DNA from: Fusobacterium_C necrophorum_A
GTDB lineage: Bacteria > Fusobacteriota > Fusobacteriia > Fusobacteriales > Fusobacteriaceae
Length of the DNA stretch: 64,000 bases
Assembly: GCF_004134945.1 (NCBI RefSeq)
Contig: NZ_SBAP01000012.1
Span: forward strand, 1-64,000
Direction: 5' to 3'
Below the pieces are notes generated by a model. It had not been told where the DNA came from. It ran no database searches and was given only the letters and a program-made list of their open reading frames with translations. Both the position numbers and the translations under genes were made by a program. Shown one piece after another: positions 24,169 through 33,413 of this stretch; positions within the stretch are counted from its first letter, which is position 1, and the number at the start of each line of letters is the position of its first letter.

Positions 24169-25677
24169 ATGAAACGTTTAAATGCTTTAACGGAATTTGC
24201 AAGAGTTATCAATTCCGATCGTTATCAATATACAGAAAGTGATATTTTTTTAATGGAAAACATGGAACATAAAATTGCTACCTTTGATGTATTCTTCCGA
24301 AAAACGGAGGATGGAGGCTTTGCTGTTGTGGCGGGAATTCAGGAAGTGTTGGATTTGATTCATATTTTAAATGAAACGAGTGAAGAAGAAAAACGAATGT
24401 ATTTTTCAACGATTTTAGAGGAACAGCATCTGATTGATTTTTTGTCCAAAATTCGATTTACAGGCGACTTATATGCTCTTCCGGACGGGTCGATTGCCTA
24501 TCCGAATGAACCGATTATTACGATAAAAGCTCCTTTGATTGAGGCACAAATTTTAGAAACTCCTGTTTTAAATATCATCAATATGGCAATGGCAATCGCT
24601 ACCAAGGCTTCTATGGTAACAAGGGCGGCTTATCCACAAGCGGTTTCTTCCTTTGGAAGTCGAAGAGCACATGGGTTTGATAGTGCTGTTTCCGGGAATA
24701 AGGCGGCAGTCATTGGAGGCTGCAGCGGACATTCGAATTTAATGACGGAGTATCGATACGGAATTCCGAGTTCCGGAACTATGGCACATTCCTATATTCA
24801 ATCTTTCGGTGTCGGAAAAAAAGCGGAGAAAGAAGCTTTTGCAAAATTTATTGCACATCGAAAACAACGAAAGGGAAACACCCTATTATTGTTAATAGAC
24901 ACATATAACACGATTAAAATCGGTTTGGAAAATGCCGTTGAAGCTTTTCAAGAAGCCGGAATTGATGATCATTATCCGGGAGTTTACGGAGTCCGTATCG
25001 ATTCCGGAGACTTGGCATATTTATCAAAAAAATGCAGACAACGTTTGGATGAGGCGGGAATGAGAAAGGCTAAAATTTTCTTAACCAATTCCTTGGATGA
25101 AAAATTGATAAAATCTTTAAAGGAGCAGGGGGCCTGTGCAGATATTTACGGAGTGGGAGATGCCATTGCCGTGTCCAAATCCTACCCGTGTTTCGGAGGA
25201 GTATATAAAATTGTGGAATTGGATGGAAAACCGCTGATTAAACTTTCAGAAGATGTGATAAAAATTTCAAATCCCGGTTTTAAAGAAGTCTATCGAATCT
25301 TTGATAAAGAGGGGAAGGCCTATGCCGATCTTGTAACTTTGGTAGAGGGGGATCGAGATAAGGAGCGACTGTTAAGCGGAAAAGATTTGATCCTACGAGA
25401 TGAAAAGTATGATTTTAAAAAGAGTTATTTAAAGGCAGGGGAGTATAGTTTTGAGAAATTGACGAAACTCTATGTCAAACAAGGGGAAGTACAGGAAACT
25501 TTGTATGAGGAGTTATTGGATGCTATGAAATCTCAAAAGCACTATTTGACATCTTTGGAAAAAGTATCCGAGGAGAGAAAGCGTTTGGAAAATCCGCATC
25601 AATACAAGGTGGATTTATCGGAGGATTTATTGAATTTGAAGTATGGATTGATTAAGAGTATTCAAGAGGAAGCATAG
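24169..25677 (+). CDS. pncB: Nicotinate phosphoribosyltransferase
   Basis: A 502-residue enzyme of NAD salvage that joins nicotinate to PRPP with ATP. The N terminus has NALTEFARVINSDRYQYTESD, followed by MATFDVFFRK-like strands (ATFDVFFRK), GSRRAHGFDSA, GGCSGHSN and PSSGTMAHSYIQSF, which form the nicotinate/PRPP pocket. The C-terminal phosphate-binding part has DSGDLAYLSKKCR. The length matches the longer PncB group. It starts a compact plus-strand set, with psd beginning 9 bp downstream. Confidence 0.93.
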   Translation: MKRLNALTEFARVINSDRYQYTESDIFLMENMEHKIATFDVFFRKTEDGGFAVVAGIQEVLDLIHILNETSEEEKRMYFSTILEEQHLIDFLSKIRFTGDLYALPDGSIAYPNEPIITIKAPLIEAQILETPVLNIINMAMAIATKASMVTRAAYPQAVSSFGSRRAHGFDSAVSGNKAAVIGGCSGHSNLMTEYRYGIPSSGTMAHSYIQSFGVGKKAEKEAFAKFIAHRKQRKGNTLLLLIDTYNTIKIGLENAVEAFQEAGIDDHYPGVYGVRIDSGDLAYLSKKCRQRLDEAGMRKAKIFLTNSLDEKLIKSLKEQGACADIYGVGDAIAVSKSYPCFGGVYKIVELDGKPLIKLSEDVIKISNPGFKEVYRIFDKEGKAYADLVTLVEGDRDKERLLSGKDLILRDEKYDFKKSYLKAGEYSFEKLTKLYVKQGEVQETLYEELLDAMKSQKHYLTSLEKVSEERKRLENPHQYKVDLSEDLLNLKYGLIKSIQEEA

Positions 25678-25686
25678 GAGAAAACG

Positions 25687-26601
25687 ATGAAATTTGAAGC
25701 CATTCGATATTTGGAAAGAAAAACGGGAGAATATAAGATAGAGAAGGTTCCGGGAGAATCCTTTTTGAAATTTTTGTATTATAATCCTTTTGGGAAATTG
25801 GCACTGGAAGCTCTTGTGAAACGGAAGTTTCTAAGTGTTTGGTATGGAAAAAAGATGAATACGAAGAAGTCGAGAGAAAAGATACTTCCTTTTATCAAAA
25901 GCTTGGAAATTCCAATGGAAGAGGCTGAAAAATCTTGGGATGAATTTACTTCTTTTAATGATTTTTTTTATCGAAAACTCAAAAAAGGAGCAAGAACTTG
26001 GGATATGAGAGAGGAAGTTCTCGTCTCTCCGGCAGACGGAAAGATATTAGCCTATGAAAATATTGATTCTTTTGCTTCTTTTTTTATAAAAGGACAGAGT
26101 TTTTCTTTGGAAGAATTATTTCAATCCAAGGAAATGGCGGAAAAATATGCGGGGGGAAGCTTTGTCATTGTACGTCTGGCTCCGGTGGATTATCATCGAT
26201 ACCATTTTCCTACAGATGCTTGGGTCGGGGTTTCTCATAGGATACAGGGATATTATTATTCCGTATCGACACATGCAATTCGAAGAAATCTACGGATTTT
26301 TTTAGAAAATCAAAGAGAGTATACAATTTTAAAATCTAAAAAATTTGGAGATATTGCCTACTTTGAAATTGGAGCGACTATGGTGGGAGGAATTCATCAA
26401 ACCTATGCGGAAAATTCCACGGTAAGCAAGGGAGAAGAAAAGGGATATTTCGAGTTTGGAGGTTCTACCTGTCTTCTGCTGTTTGAAAAGGGAAAGGTAC
26501 AATTGGATGAGGATTTATTGGAACATACCAAAAAGGGAATTGAGACAAAGGTATATGTAGGAGAAAAGATAGGATATGCGAAGCAGGGCGGAGTATTTTA
26601 A
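25687..26601 (+). CDS. psd: Phosphatidylserine decarboxylase
   Basis: A 304-residue proenzyme that makes phosphatidylethanolamine from phosphatidylserine. VSPADGKI and RLAPVDYHRYHFPTD carry the catalytic-site Asp/His residues, and FEFGGSTCLLLF holds the GST tripeptide at which the chain self-cleaves to create the pyruvoyl cofactor. The small alpha chain would thus be the last 45 residues or so. It has no strong transmembrane segment and is expected to sit on the inner membrane surface. No phosphatidylserine synthase gene is in the window. Confidence 0.95.
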   Translation: MKFEAIRYLERKTGEYKIEKVPGESFLKFLYYNPFGKLALEALVKRKFLSVWYGKKMNTKKSREKILPFIKSLEIPMEEAEKSWDEFTSFNDFFYRKLKKGARTWDMREEVLVSPADGKILAYENIDSFASFFIKGQSFSLEELFQSKEMAEKYAGGSFVIVRLAPVDYHRYHFPTDAWVGVSHRIQGYYYSVSTHAIRRNLRIFLENQREYTILKSKKFGDIAYFEIGATMVGGIHQTYAENSTVSKGEEKGYFEFGGSTCLLLFEKGKVQLDEDLLEHTKKGIETKVYVGEKIGYAKQGGVF

Positions 26602-26977
26602 GCGAGGAGACGGTATCATTTATGCTGTTTTATGCTTTTTGTTTTTTCAATTGGGAATGAAGATTTTGGAATTTCCGGAATTGAAAGCGGAAAAAGCGGA
26701 AATTTATGTGGATGGGAAGTTGGAATATGTCTATCCGCTGCAAGAGGAACAGAAGCTCTTTTTCGTAGATACTTCGATTGGAGGAGTCAATGTGGAAATC
26801 AAGGATAAAAAAATAAGAGTGACAAGCTCGAATTCTCCTTTGAAACTCTGTGTAAAACAAGGTTGGATAGGAAGTGTGGGAGAAAGTATTATTGGAGTAC
26901 CGGATCGCCTTTTAATTCAAATTGTGGGAGAAGTAGAGGAAGAAGACGAGGACTATGTGGATGGCGTGGTGAGATAG
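26576..26977 (+). CDS. Membrane-anchored NusG domain II protein
   Basis: A 133-residue protein overlapping the psd end by 26 nt in another frame. Residues 12-30 form a single hydrophobic segment (IIYAVLCFLFFQLGMKIL), so the rest lies outside the membrane. The exported part, ending KLCVKQGWIGSVGESIIGVPDRLLIQIVG, matches the NusG domain II fold (NusG_II), which occurs as stand-alone anchored proteins in Firmicutes and Fusobacteria. Its role is not established. The acidic C terminus (EEEDEDYVDG) is unusual. It is coupled to the AI-2E-family gene 3 bp later. Confidence 0.75.
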   Translation: MRSRAEYFKRGDGIIYAVLCFLFFQLGMKILEFPELKAEKAEIYVDGKLEYVYPLQEEQKLFFVDTSIGGVNVEIKDKKIRVTSSNSPLKLCVKQGWIGSVGESIIGVPDRLLIQIVGEVEEEDEDYVDGVVR

Positions 26978-26980
26978 AAA

Positions 26981-28108
26981 ATGAAAAAAGAAAGATATTC
27001 GGGAATGGCTTTTTTATTGTTTATAGTAGTGATTCTGCAGAGTTATTTACAACAGACGGAAACTTTTGCCAAAATTTTAGGAGGAACGATTTCCTTTTTT
27101 GTCCCTTTAATTTGGGCGGTATTTTTGAGCATTTTGCTCTACCCTTTGCAGGCGTTTTTGAGAAATCACTTCCATGTGAAGAGGATATTTGCCCTTATTG
27201 CGGTTTTGTTGCTCTTGATCTTTTTCTTTTCTTTGTTTATGTTGATTGTGATTCCGCAAGTGAGTAAAAGTATAAAAGAATTACAGCAAATTTATCCCTA
27301 TATCGAAAAACGGGTAGGAGAATTTTTGGATAAGAGTTTTCTTTTTTTGCATAAACGGGGTTTGCTTCTGATGGACGAAACGGAAATTATGAAAGCAATT
27401 TCGATGTATACCAAAGATAATATTCAAAAAATTCAACAAATTGGAATTTCTATTTTCTGGAATGTCTTTGATCTTACTTTCGGGATTGCCAATTTTTTAA
27501 TCGGACTTTTTTTGGCTTGTTTCATTTTGTTAAAACCGGAAGATTTTATAAAGGTGATAGAACGACTGGTATATTTGAGTGTAAAAAAGGAAAAGGCTTT
27601 GCAGATTATTGAAATTTTGAGAAAATCGAAGGACATTTTTTTAAATTACTTTGTAGGACGTTTGCTGGTTTCCATCATTGTCGCTTTTATCGTATTCTTG
27701 GTGTTATTTTTTAGTAAAACACCCTATCCCGTATTAACAGCACTTTTATTCGGAGTTGGAAACATGATCCCTTATTTGGGAGTGCTTGGGGCTTCTCTTA
27801 TTTCCGGATTTTTGATTTTAATTTTTGCACCTTATAAAATTGGATATTTGATTTTTGCCATTGTTCTTTCCCAGGCTTTGGACGGTTTTATTATCGGACC
27901 GAAAATTGTGGGGGATAAGGTGGGATTGAACAGCTTTTGGGTTGTAGTTGCTATTTTATTGTGCGGAAAATTGATGGGGATTGCAGGAATGTTTTTAGGA
28001 GTTCCCATTTTCTGCATTATTAAATTGATTTATGAGGAAAAATGGAAAGTCTATGTGCAAGAGGAAGAAAAAGAGAAAGGGATTGTAGAAGATGAAGAGG
28101 AAGTTTAG
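26981..28108 (+). CDS. AI-2E family (PerM/YtvI-like) membrane permease
   Basis: A 375-residue membrane protein with about eight membrane segments: two near residues 5-45, one near 65, a hydrophilic domain, and a C-terminal cluster from residue 150. Typical of the family are the NMIPYLGVLGASLISGFLILIF segment and QALDGFIIGPKIVGDKVGLNSFWVVVAILL. Members export small solutes or exchange Na+ or Li+ for protons; an AI-2 function should not be assumed. The C-terminal tail is acidic. It overlaps the next gene by 17 nt. Confidence 0.88.
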   Translation: MKKERYSGMAFLLFIVVILQSYLQQTETFAKILGGTISFFVPLIWAVFLSILLYPLQAFLRNHFHVKRIFALIAVLLLLIFFFSLFMLIVIPQVSKSIKELQQIYPYIEKRVGEFLDKSFLFLHKRGLLLMDETEIMKAISMYTKDNIQKIQQIGISIFWNVFDLTFGIANFLIGLFLACFILLKPEDFIKVIERLVYLSVKKEKALQIIEILRKSKDIFLNYFVGRLLVSIIVAFIVFLVLFFSKTPYPVLTALLFGVGNMIPYLGVLGASLISGFLILIFAPYKIGYLIFAIVLSQALDGFIIGPKIVGDKVGLNSFWVVVAILLCGKLMGIAGMFLGVPIFCIIKLIYEEKWKVYVQEEEKEKGIVEDEEEV

Positions 28109-29243
28109 TATTGTGGCATCCAGCACGATGGGCTTGGAGAGTATTGTAAAAGAAGAATGTAGAAAATTGGGATTTCAAAATATACAAGTGTGGAATGGGA
28201 GAGTGGAATTTGACGGAGATTTCGAAACCTTGGTCAGAGCCAATATTCATCTTCGATGTGCCGATCGAATTTTTGTGAAAATGGCAGAGTTTAAGGCCTT
28301 AAGTTATGAGGAATTATTTCAGGAAGTAAAGAAAATAGCTTGGGAAGATTGGATAGAAGAAAAAGGGGAATTTCCGATTGCCTGGGTAAGTTCGGTAAAG
28401 TCAAAGTTATATTCCAAGGCGGATATTCAAAGGATTGCAAAAAAAGCAATTGTCGAACGATTAAAAACAAAGTATCAAAGGGAAGTGTTTGAGGAAACGG
28501 GAGCAAAGTATCGAATCAAAGTCCAGTGTCATCATGATGTATTTCTGGTGATGTTGGATAGCAGCGGAGAAGGATTGAATCGTCGAGGATACCGAAGTCT
28601 AAAAAATGAAGCTCCTTTGAAAGAGACCATGGCGGCCGCCTTGATTTATTTGGCAAAATGGCGGGGAGGAGAAAGAGCTTTTTTGGATCCGATGTGCGGA
28701 ACGGGAACTTTAGCAATTGAAGCAGCGATGATAGCCAGAAATATTGCTCCCGGGGCGAATCGAAATTTTGCTGCGGAAGAATGGGGTGTGATTCCGGAAG
28801 AAATTTGGATAGAGGCGAGAGATGAAGCATTTTCAAGGGAAGATTATGAAAAAAAGGTGAAGATTTATGCTTCGGATATTGAGGAAGAAACGATTCAGAT
28901 TGCAAGAAAAAATATGGAGAGAGCGGGAGTAGAAGGGGACATTCTTCTTTCCTGTCAAGATTTTCAAGAGGTGAAGGTGGAAGAAAAAGCGGGAGCTATG
29001 ATTACGAATCCCCCTTATGGAGAGCGTTTGTTGGATCCGGTGGAGGTAGAAGAACTGTATCGAAATTTAGGACAATTTTGTCGGAAACATTTAGCCAAAT
29101 GGTCCTACTATATCATTACTTCTTTCGAAATGTTTGAAAAAGTATTCGGAAAAAAGGCGAATAAAAATAGAAAGCTGTACAACGGCGGAATAAAATGTTA
29201 TTATTATCAATATTATGGAGAAGACAGAGTCAATGGAAGATAA
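28092..29243 (+). CDS. THUMP-domain class I SAM RNA methyltransferase (RlmL/YpsC-like)
   Basis: A 383-residue methyltransferase. The N-terminal half (residues 1-150) is a THUMP RNA-binding domain with the family start SIVASSTMGLESIVKEECRKLG. The C-terminal Rossmann fold has FLDPMCGTGTLAIEAAMIARNIAPG for SAM binding and the catalytic NPPYGERL. By similarity it makes N2-methylguanosine in 23S rRNA. The end overlaps the following coiled-coil gene by 29 nt. Confidence 0.92.
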   Translation: MKRKFSIVASSTMGLESIVKEECRKLGFQNIQVWNGRVEFDGDFETLVRANIHLRCADRIFVKMAEFKALSYEELFQEVKKIAWEDWIEEKGEFPIAWVSSVKSKLYSKADIQRIAKKAIVERLKTKYQREVFEETGAKYRIKVQCHHDVFLVMLDSSGEGLNRRGYRSLKNEAPLKETMAAALIYLAKWRGGERAFLDPMCGTGTLAIEAAMIARNIAPGANRNFAAEEWGVIPEEIWIEARDEAFSREDYEKKVKIYASDIEEETIQIARKNMERAGVEGDILLSCQDFQEVKVEEKAGAMITNPPYGERLLDPVEVEELYRNLGQFCRKHLAKWSYYIITSFEMFEKVFGKKANKNRKLYNGGIKCYYYQYYGEDRVNGR

Positions 29244-29895
29244 ATATAAGAAAATATGGGAAGAAGCGGAAGAAACCTTTTTGGAAATCTTACAACTCTC
29301 GGCACAAAAACAAAAAGAATTAGAGAAAATAGGAGATGTAGCAGGGAAGGAACTCTTAGAAAAGGAAGTTATTTCCAAATATGAAAGCCTATATCTTGCC
29401 TTACAAAGTGAAAATTTTGACACTTTTTCGGAAGAGCAGTGGAAAGCCATGGAAGATATTTTGGAAGAAATTCAAAAGAAACATCAAATCAGTCGAGAAT
29501 ATTTAGGAGAAAAACGAAGACTTAGAAAGCATTTGACAGGAAAGTCCGGAGCGGAGGTTGTCAAAAAGTTATGGGAATATCAAAAAAAAGAATTGGAAAA
29601 GCAAAAAAGGCTTATTTTCGAAGAGGCGAGTCAAGTCTTGGAAGAAGAAGAAATCCTTCATCGAAAGCTTTGTGAGGCAATTCAGGAGGAGGAACAGTTA
29701 CGACTTTTTGAGCTTATGCAGCCCTTACAGCAAAAATATCGAAAAATTTCTGAAAAGGCTATTGATATTCAAAAAAAAATAGATTATACTGTTAGAGATA
29801 TAGAGAAAAAATGGAAATTTGAAATATATGGAACTATTTCTGAACAAACATTAAAGGAAACGTCGGAGGAGTTTTTTAAAAAACAAAAAAATTAA
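29215..29895 (+). CDS. Hypothetical coiled-coil protein
   Basis: A 226-residue, highly charged protein rich in Glu, Lys and Gln, predicted almost wholly alpha-helical with long heptad-like stretches and no signal peptide or membrane segment. Either ATG 29215 or ATG 29233 (MEDKYKK) could be the start; GGAGAA lies between them. It overlaps the methyltransferase gene, so it is translated from the same transcript. No family is recognised. Length and composition suggest a scaffold or a flagellar/secretion-type chaperone, but nothing in the sequence supports a specific role. Confidence 0.6.
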   Translation: MEKTESMEDKYKKIWEEAEETFLEILQLSAQKQKELEKIGDVAGKELLEKEVISKYESLYLALQSENFDTFSEEQWKAMEDILEEIQKKHQISREYLGEKRRLRKHLTGKSGAEVVKKLWEYQKKELEKQKRLIFEEASQVLEEEEILHRKLCEAIQEEEQLRLFELMQPLQQKYRKISEKAIDIQKKIDYTVRDIEKKWKFEIYGTISEQTLKETSEEFFKKQKN

Positions 29896-29916
29896 TGATA
29901 TATTAGGAGGTTTATT

Positions 29917-31224
29917 ATGATTTTATGGAATCCAGTAGTATTATCTGTCGTTGTCATGAGTGTACTTTGTTTATTGAAACTCAATGTGTTAATTTCTATT
30001 TTGATTGCTGCCCTTGTGGCCGGAGGAGTTGCAGGAATGGGACTTTCCGGAACGATTTCCACTTTGATCGGGGGAATGGGTGGAAACGCCGAAACTGCTT
30101 TAAGTTATATATTACTTGGTACTTTAGCGGTTGCCATTAACCATACCGGAGTTGCGAGCATTCTTTCTCGAAAAATTGCTTCTCTAGTCAAGGGGAAAAA
30201 ATATATCTTACTTTGTTTTATTGCTTTCATAGCATGTTTTTCACAAAACTTAATTCCTGTGCATATTGCATTTATTCCTATTTTGATTCCTCCTTTGTTA
30301 AAATTGATGAATCATTTAAAAGTAGATAGAAGAGCCATGGCCTGTGCTTTGGCTTTTGGATTAAAAACACCTTATGTCACTTTACCGGTAGGATTCGGAT
30401 TGATTTTCCATGGAATTTTATCCAAAGAAATGGCAAATAACGGAATGGAAATTGCAAAAACGGCAGTGTATAAACCTTTATGGGTTTTAGGAGTTGCTAT
30501 GTTAATCGGTGTTTTGTTAGCTATTTTTGTGACCTATCGAAATCCAAGAGAATATCAAGATCTTCCGTTGAAGGGAATGCAAGAAGTGGTAAGTGAAAAA
30601 ATGGAAGCAAAACATTGGTTGACCTTGGTAGCGGCTATTTTGGCTTTTGTTGTTCAAATTTTAACAGGCTCCTTGCCTTTAGGGGCTTTGGCGGCTTTGA
30701 TTGCCATGTTTATTTTTAGATGTATTAAATGGAATGAAATTGATGAAATGTTAAATGGTGGAATCCAAATTATGGGACTTATTGCCATTATTATGTTGGT
30801 TGCGGCAGGATATGGAACTGTTATTCGAGAAACAGGAGCGGTTGCAGAACTTATCAATGCTTTGATCGGTATGGTAGGAGGAAGCAAAATAGTCGGAGCT
30901 TTTGCTATGTTAATTGTAGGGCTTTTAATTACCATGGGAATTGGAACTTCTTTCGGAACCATTCCAGTAGTTGCGACTATTTATGTTCCTATGTGTATTC
31001 AACTTGGGTTCTCTGTCCAATCTACCGTTATTTTGTTGGCAGCAGCAGCAGCCTTAGGAGATGCCGGATCCCCTGCATCTGATACGACCTTAGGACCAAC
31101 TTCCGGATTGAATGCGGATGGACAACACGAACACATCTGGGATACCTGTGTTCCTACTTTCCTACATTTCAATGTAGCTTTGATTGTCGGAGCTATGATT
31201 GGTTCTATTATGATTTACGGATAG
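29917..31224 (+). CDS. Na+/H+ antiporter-family transporter, probable histidine permease
   Basis: A 435-residue membrane protein with about 11 segments, resembling the YuiF-type Na+/H+ antiporter family (Na_H_antiport_2 N terminus, WNPVVLSVVVMSVLCLLKLNV). Visible motifs are HIAFIPILIPPLL, FGLKTPYVTLPVGFGLIFHG, and near the C terminus GDAGSPASDTTLGPTSGLNADGQHEH. It sits 46 bp upstream of ftcD-hutI-fchA without a terminator between. Homologues next to hut genes are annotated as histidine permeases, and that is the most likely role. It starts after AGGAGGT. Confidence 0.8.
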   Translation: MILWNPVVLSVVVMSVLCLLKLNVLISILIAALVAGGVAGMGLSGTISTLIGGMGGNAETALSYILLGTLAVAINHTGVASILSRKIASLVKGKKYILLCFIAFIACFSQNLIPVHIAFIPILIPPLLKLMNHLKVDRRAMACALAFGLKTPYVTLPVGFGLIFHGILSKEMANNGMEIAKTAVYKPLWVLGVAMLIGVLLAIFVTYRNPREYQDLPLKGMQEVVSEKMEAKHWLTLVAAILAFVVQILTGSLPLGALAALIAMFIFRCIKWNEIDEMLNGGIQIMGLIAIIMLVAAGYGTVIRETGAVAELINALIGMVGGSKIVGAFAMLIVGLLITMGIGTSFGTIPVVATIYVPMCIQLGFSVQSTVILLAAAAALGDAGSPASDTTLGPTSGLNADGQHEHIWDTCVPTFLHFNVALIVGAMIGSIMIYG

Positions 31225-31270
31225 AATTTAAATATCATCTTGATTGTAATATAAGGAGGAAATTTTTAAA

Positions 31271-32167
31271 ATGGCAAAAATTGTAGAATGCGTACCAAAT
31301 TATAGTGAAGGAAGAGATTTAGAAAAAATTGAAAAAATAGTAGCTCCTTTTAAAGAAGATACTGGAATTGAATTGTTAGGTGTGGAACCGGACGGGGATT
31401 ATAACAGAACGGTAGTAACGGTTATGGGAGAACCTGAAATCGTTGCAGAAGCTGTGATTCGATCCATCGGAATCGCAGCGGAAGTGATTGATATGAATGT
31501 TCACAGAGGAGAACATAAAAGAATGGGGGCAACCGATGTCGTTCCTTTTATTCCGATTAAAGATATGACAGTGGAAGAATGTAATGAATTGTCAAAAAAA
31601 GTGGGGAAAGCCGTTTGGGAAAGATACCAAGTTCCCATTTTCTTATATGAAAATACCGCTTCCGCTCCGAATAGAGTGTCATTACCGGACATTCGAAAGG
31701 GAGAATACGAAGGAATGAAAGAAAAAATGTTATTGCCTGAATGGGCTCCCGATTTTGGAGAAAGAGCACCGCATCCGACAGCAGGAGTCACAGCTGTAGG
31801 ATGTAGAATGCCTTTGATTGCATTTAACATTAACTTAGATACTGCCGATGTTGAGATTGCGAAGAAAATTGCAAAAGCGATTCGTTTCTCCAGTGGAGGA
31901 TTCCGATATATTCAAGCAGGACCTGCAGAAATCAAAGAAAAAGGATTTGTACAGGTGACGATGAATATCAAAGATTTTAAGAAAAATCCTATCTATAGAG
32001 TCTTTGAAACAGTAAAAATGGAAGCAAAAAGATATGGTGTCAATGTGACGGGAAGTGAAATCATCGGAGCGGTTCCCATGGAAGCCGTTGTAGAATCTTT
32101 AGCTTATTATCTAGGTGTGGAAGATTTAGGAATGAACAAAATCCTGGAATCCAAATTGATGAAATAG
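31271..32167 (+). CDS. ftcD: Glutamate formimidoyltransferase
   Basis: A 298-residue enzyme transferring the formimino group of N-formimino-L-glutamate, the product of histidine breakdown, to tetrahydrofolate. The N terminus IVECVPNYSEGRDLEKIEKI, the MNVHRGEHKRMGATDVVPF segment with its catalytic His, and the GVTAVGCRMPLIAFNINL segment are diagnostic. It is the single-domain form; the cyclodeaminase that is fused to it in mammals is a separate gene (fchA) two genes downstream. Confidence 0.94.
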   Translation: MAKIVECVPNYSEGRDLEKIEKIVAPFKEDTGIELLGVEPDGDYNRTVVTVMGEPEIVAEAVIRSIGIAAEVIDMNVHRGEHKRMGATDVVPFIPIKDMTVEECNELSKKVGKAVWERYQVPIFLYENTASAPNRVSLPDIRKGEYEGMKEKMLLPEWAPDFGERAPHPTAGVTAVGCRMPLIAFNINLDTADVEIAKKIAKAIRFSSGGFRYIQAGPAEIKEKGFVQVTMNIKDFKKNPIYRVFETVKMEAKRYGVNVTGSEIIGAVPMEAVVESLAYYLGVEDLGMNKILESKLMK

Positions 32168-32177
32168 GAGGAAAAAT

Positions 32178-33404
32178 TTGAAGGCAGATTTAATTCTTTA
32201 TGAGATTGGACAATTGATTACCTCAAGAGAATTGGAGGGGAATCATATTGAAATATTGGAGAATGGATATCTGGCTATCAAAGGAGATAAAATTATTGGG
32301 GTTGGGACTGGTGAGGTCCCAACTTCGTTTATCCACTTTGATACCAAGTTCGTAAAAATTGGGAAGAAAGTAGTTTCTCCGGGACTGGTAGATTCTCATA
32401 CTCATTTAGTCCATGGAGGTTCCAGAGAGCATGAATTTTCAATGAAAATACAAGGAGTACCCTATTTGGAAATTCTTGCAGCCGGAGGGGGAATTTTGAG
32501 CACCTTAAAGGCAACAAGAGAGGCAAGTTTGGAAGAACTGATTGAAAAGACAAAGAAAAGTTTACGATATATGTTGGAATTGGGAGTGACTACTGTTGAA
32601 GCCAAAAGTGGATACGGTTTGTCTTTAGAGCAGGAGATAAAACAATTGGAAGCAACCAGGTTACTAAATCATTTACAACCGATCAGCTTGGTATCCACCT
32701 TTATGGCTGCCCATGCAACTCCTCCGGAATTCAAAGGAAGAACGGGAGAGTATGTGGACGAAGTAATAAAAATGCTGCCGGAGATTAAAAAGAGAAATCT
32801 GGCAGAATTTTGTGATGTATTTTGTGAAGAAGGAGTGTTTTCTGTAGAAGATTCTCGTAAGATCTTGACAAAAGCAAAGGAATTGGGATTCCAACTGAAA
32901 ATTCATGCCGATGAAGTGGTATCCTTAGGCGGAGTGGAATTGGCAGGAGAATTACAGGCTGTGACAGCGGAGCATCTTATGGTTATTACGGAAGAGGGAA
33001 TTCAAGCTTTAAAGAAAGGAAAGGTAATCGCTGATTTATTACCGGCGACCTCTTTTAATTTGCGTCATGAGTATGCACCGGCTCGAAAAATTTTAGATGC
33101 AGGAGTGCAGGTAGCACTTTCGACAGACTATAATCCGGGATCCTGTCCGAGTGAAAATCTTCAATTTGTGATGCAAATCGGAGCGGCTCATTTGAAGATG
33201 ACAACGGAGGAAGTGTTCAAAGCGGTTACGATTAACGGGGCAAAAGCGCTTTGTCGGGAAGAAGAAATTGGAAGTTTGGAAGTCGGAAAGCAAGCGGATA
33301 TTGCTGTTTTTGATGTTCCAAATGCAGAATATATGCTTTATCATTTTGGAGTGAATCATACGGACTCCGTGTATAAGGCGGGAAAATTAGTATATCAACG
33401 ATAG
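32178..33404 (+). CDS. hutI: Imidazolonepropionase
   Basis: A 408-residue amidohydrolase that opens 4-imidazolone-5-propionate to N-formimino-L-glutamate. Metal and substrate ligands are visible in order: VDSHTHLVHGGSREHEF, FMAAHATPPEFKG, FQLKIHADEV and STDYNPGSCPSENL. The start is TTG 32178, eight bases after GGAGGAAAAA. I see no closer ATG. It lies 10 bp after ftcD and 9 bp before fchA, so one transcript supplies the product and its consumer. The upstream enzymes HutH and HutU are absent from the window. Confidence 0.94.
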   Translation: MKADLILYEIGQLITSRELEGNHIEILENGYLAIKGDKIIGVGTGEVPTSFIHFDTKFVKIGKKVVSPGLVDSHTHLVHGGSREHEFSMKIQGVPYLEILAAGGGILSTLKATREASLEELIEKTKKSLRYMLELGVTTVEAKSGYGLSLEQEIKQLEATRLLNHLQPISLVSTFMAAHATPPEFKGRTGEYVDEVIKMLPEIKKRNLAEFCDVFCEEGVFSVEDSRKILTKAKELGFQLKIHADEVVSLGGVELAGELQAVTAEHLMVITEEGIQALKKGKVIADLLPATSFNLRHEYAPARKILDAGVQVALSTDYNPGSCPSENLQFVMQIGAAHLKMTTEEVFKAVTINGAKALCREEEIGSLEVGKQADIAVFDVPNAEYMLYHFGVNHTDSVYKAGKLVYQR

Positions 33405-33413
33405 GAGGAAAAC

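Noticed and set aside
26863..27267. 134-residue frame spanning the NusG-II and AI-2E genes
   Set aside because: Overlaps two supported genes in another frame; composition is not protein-like.
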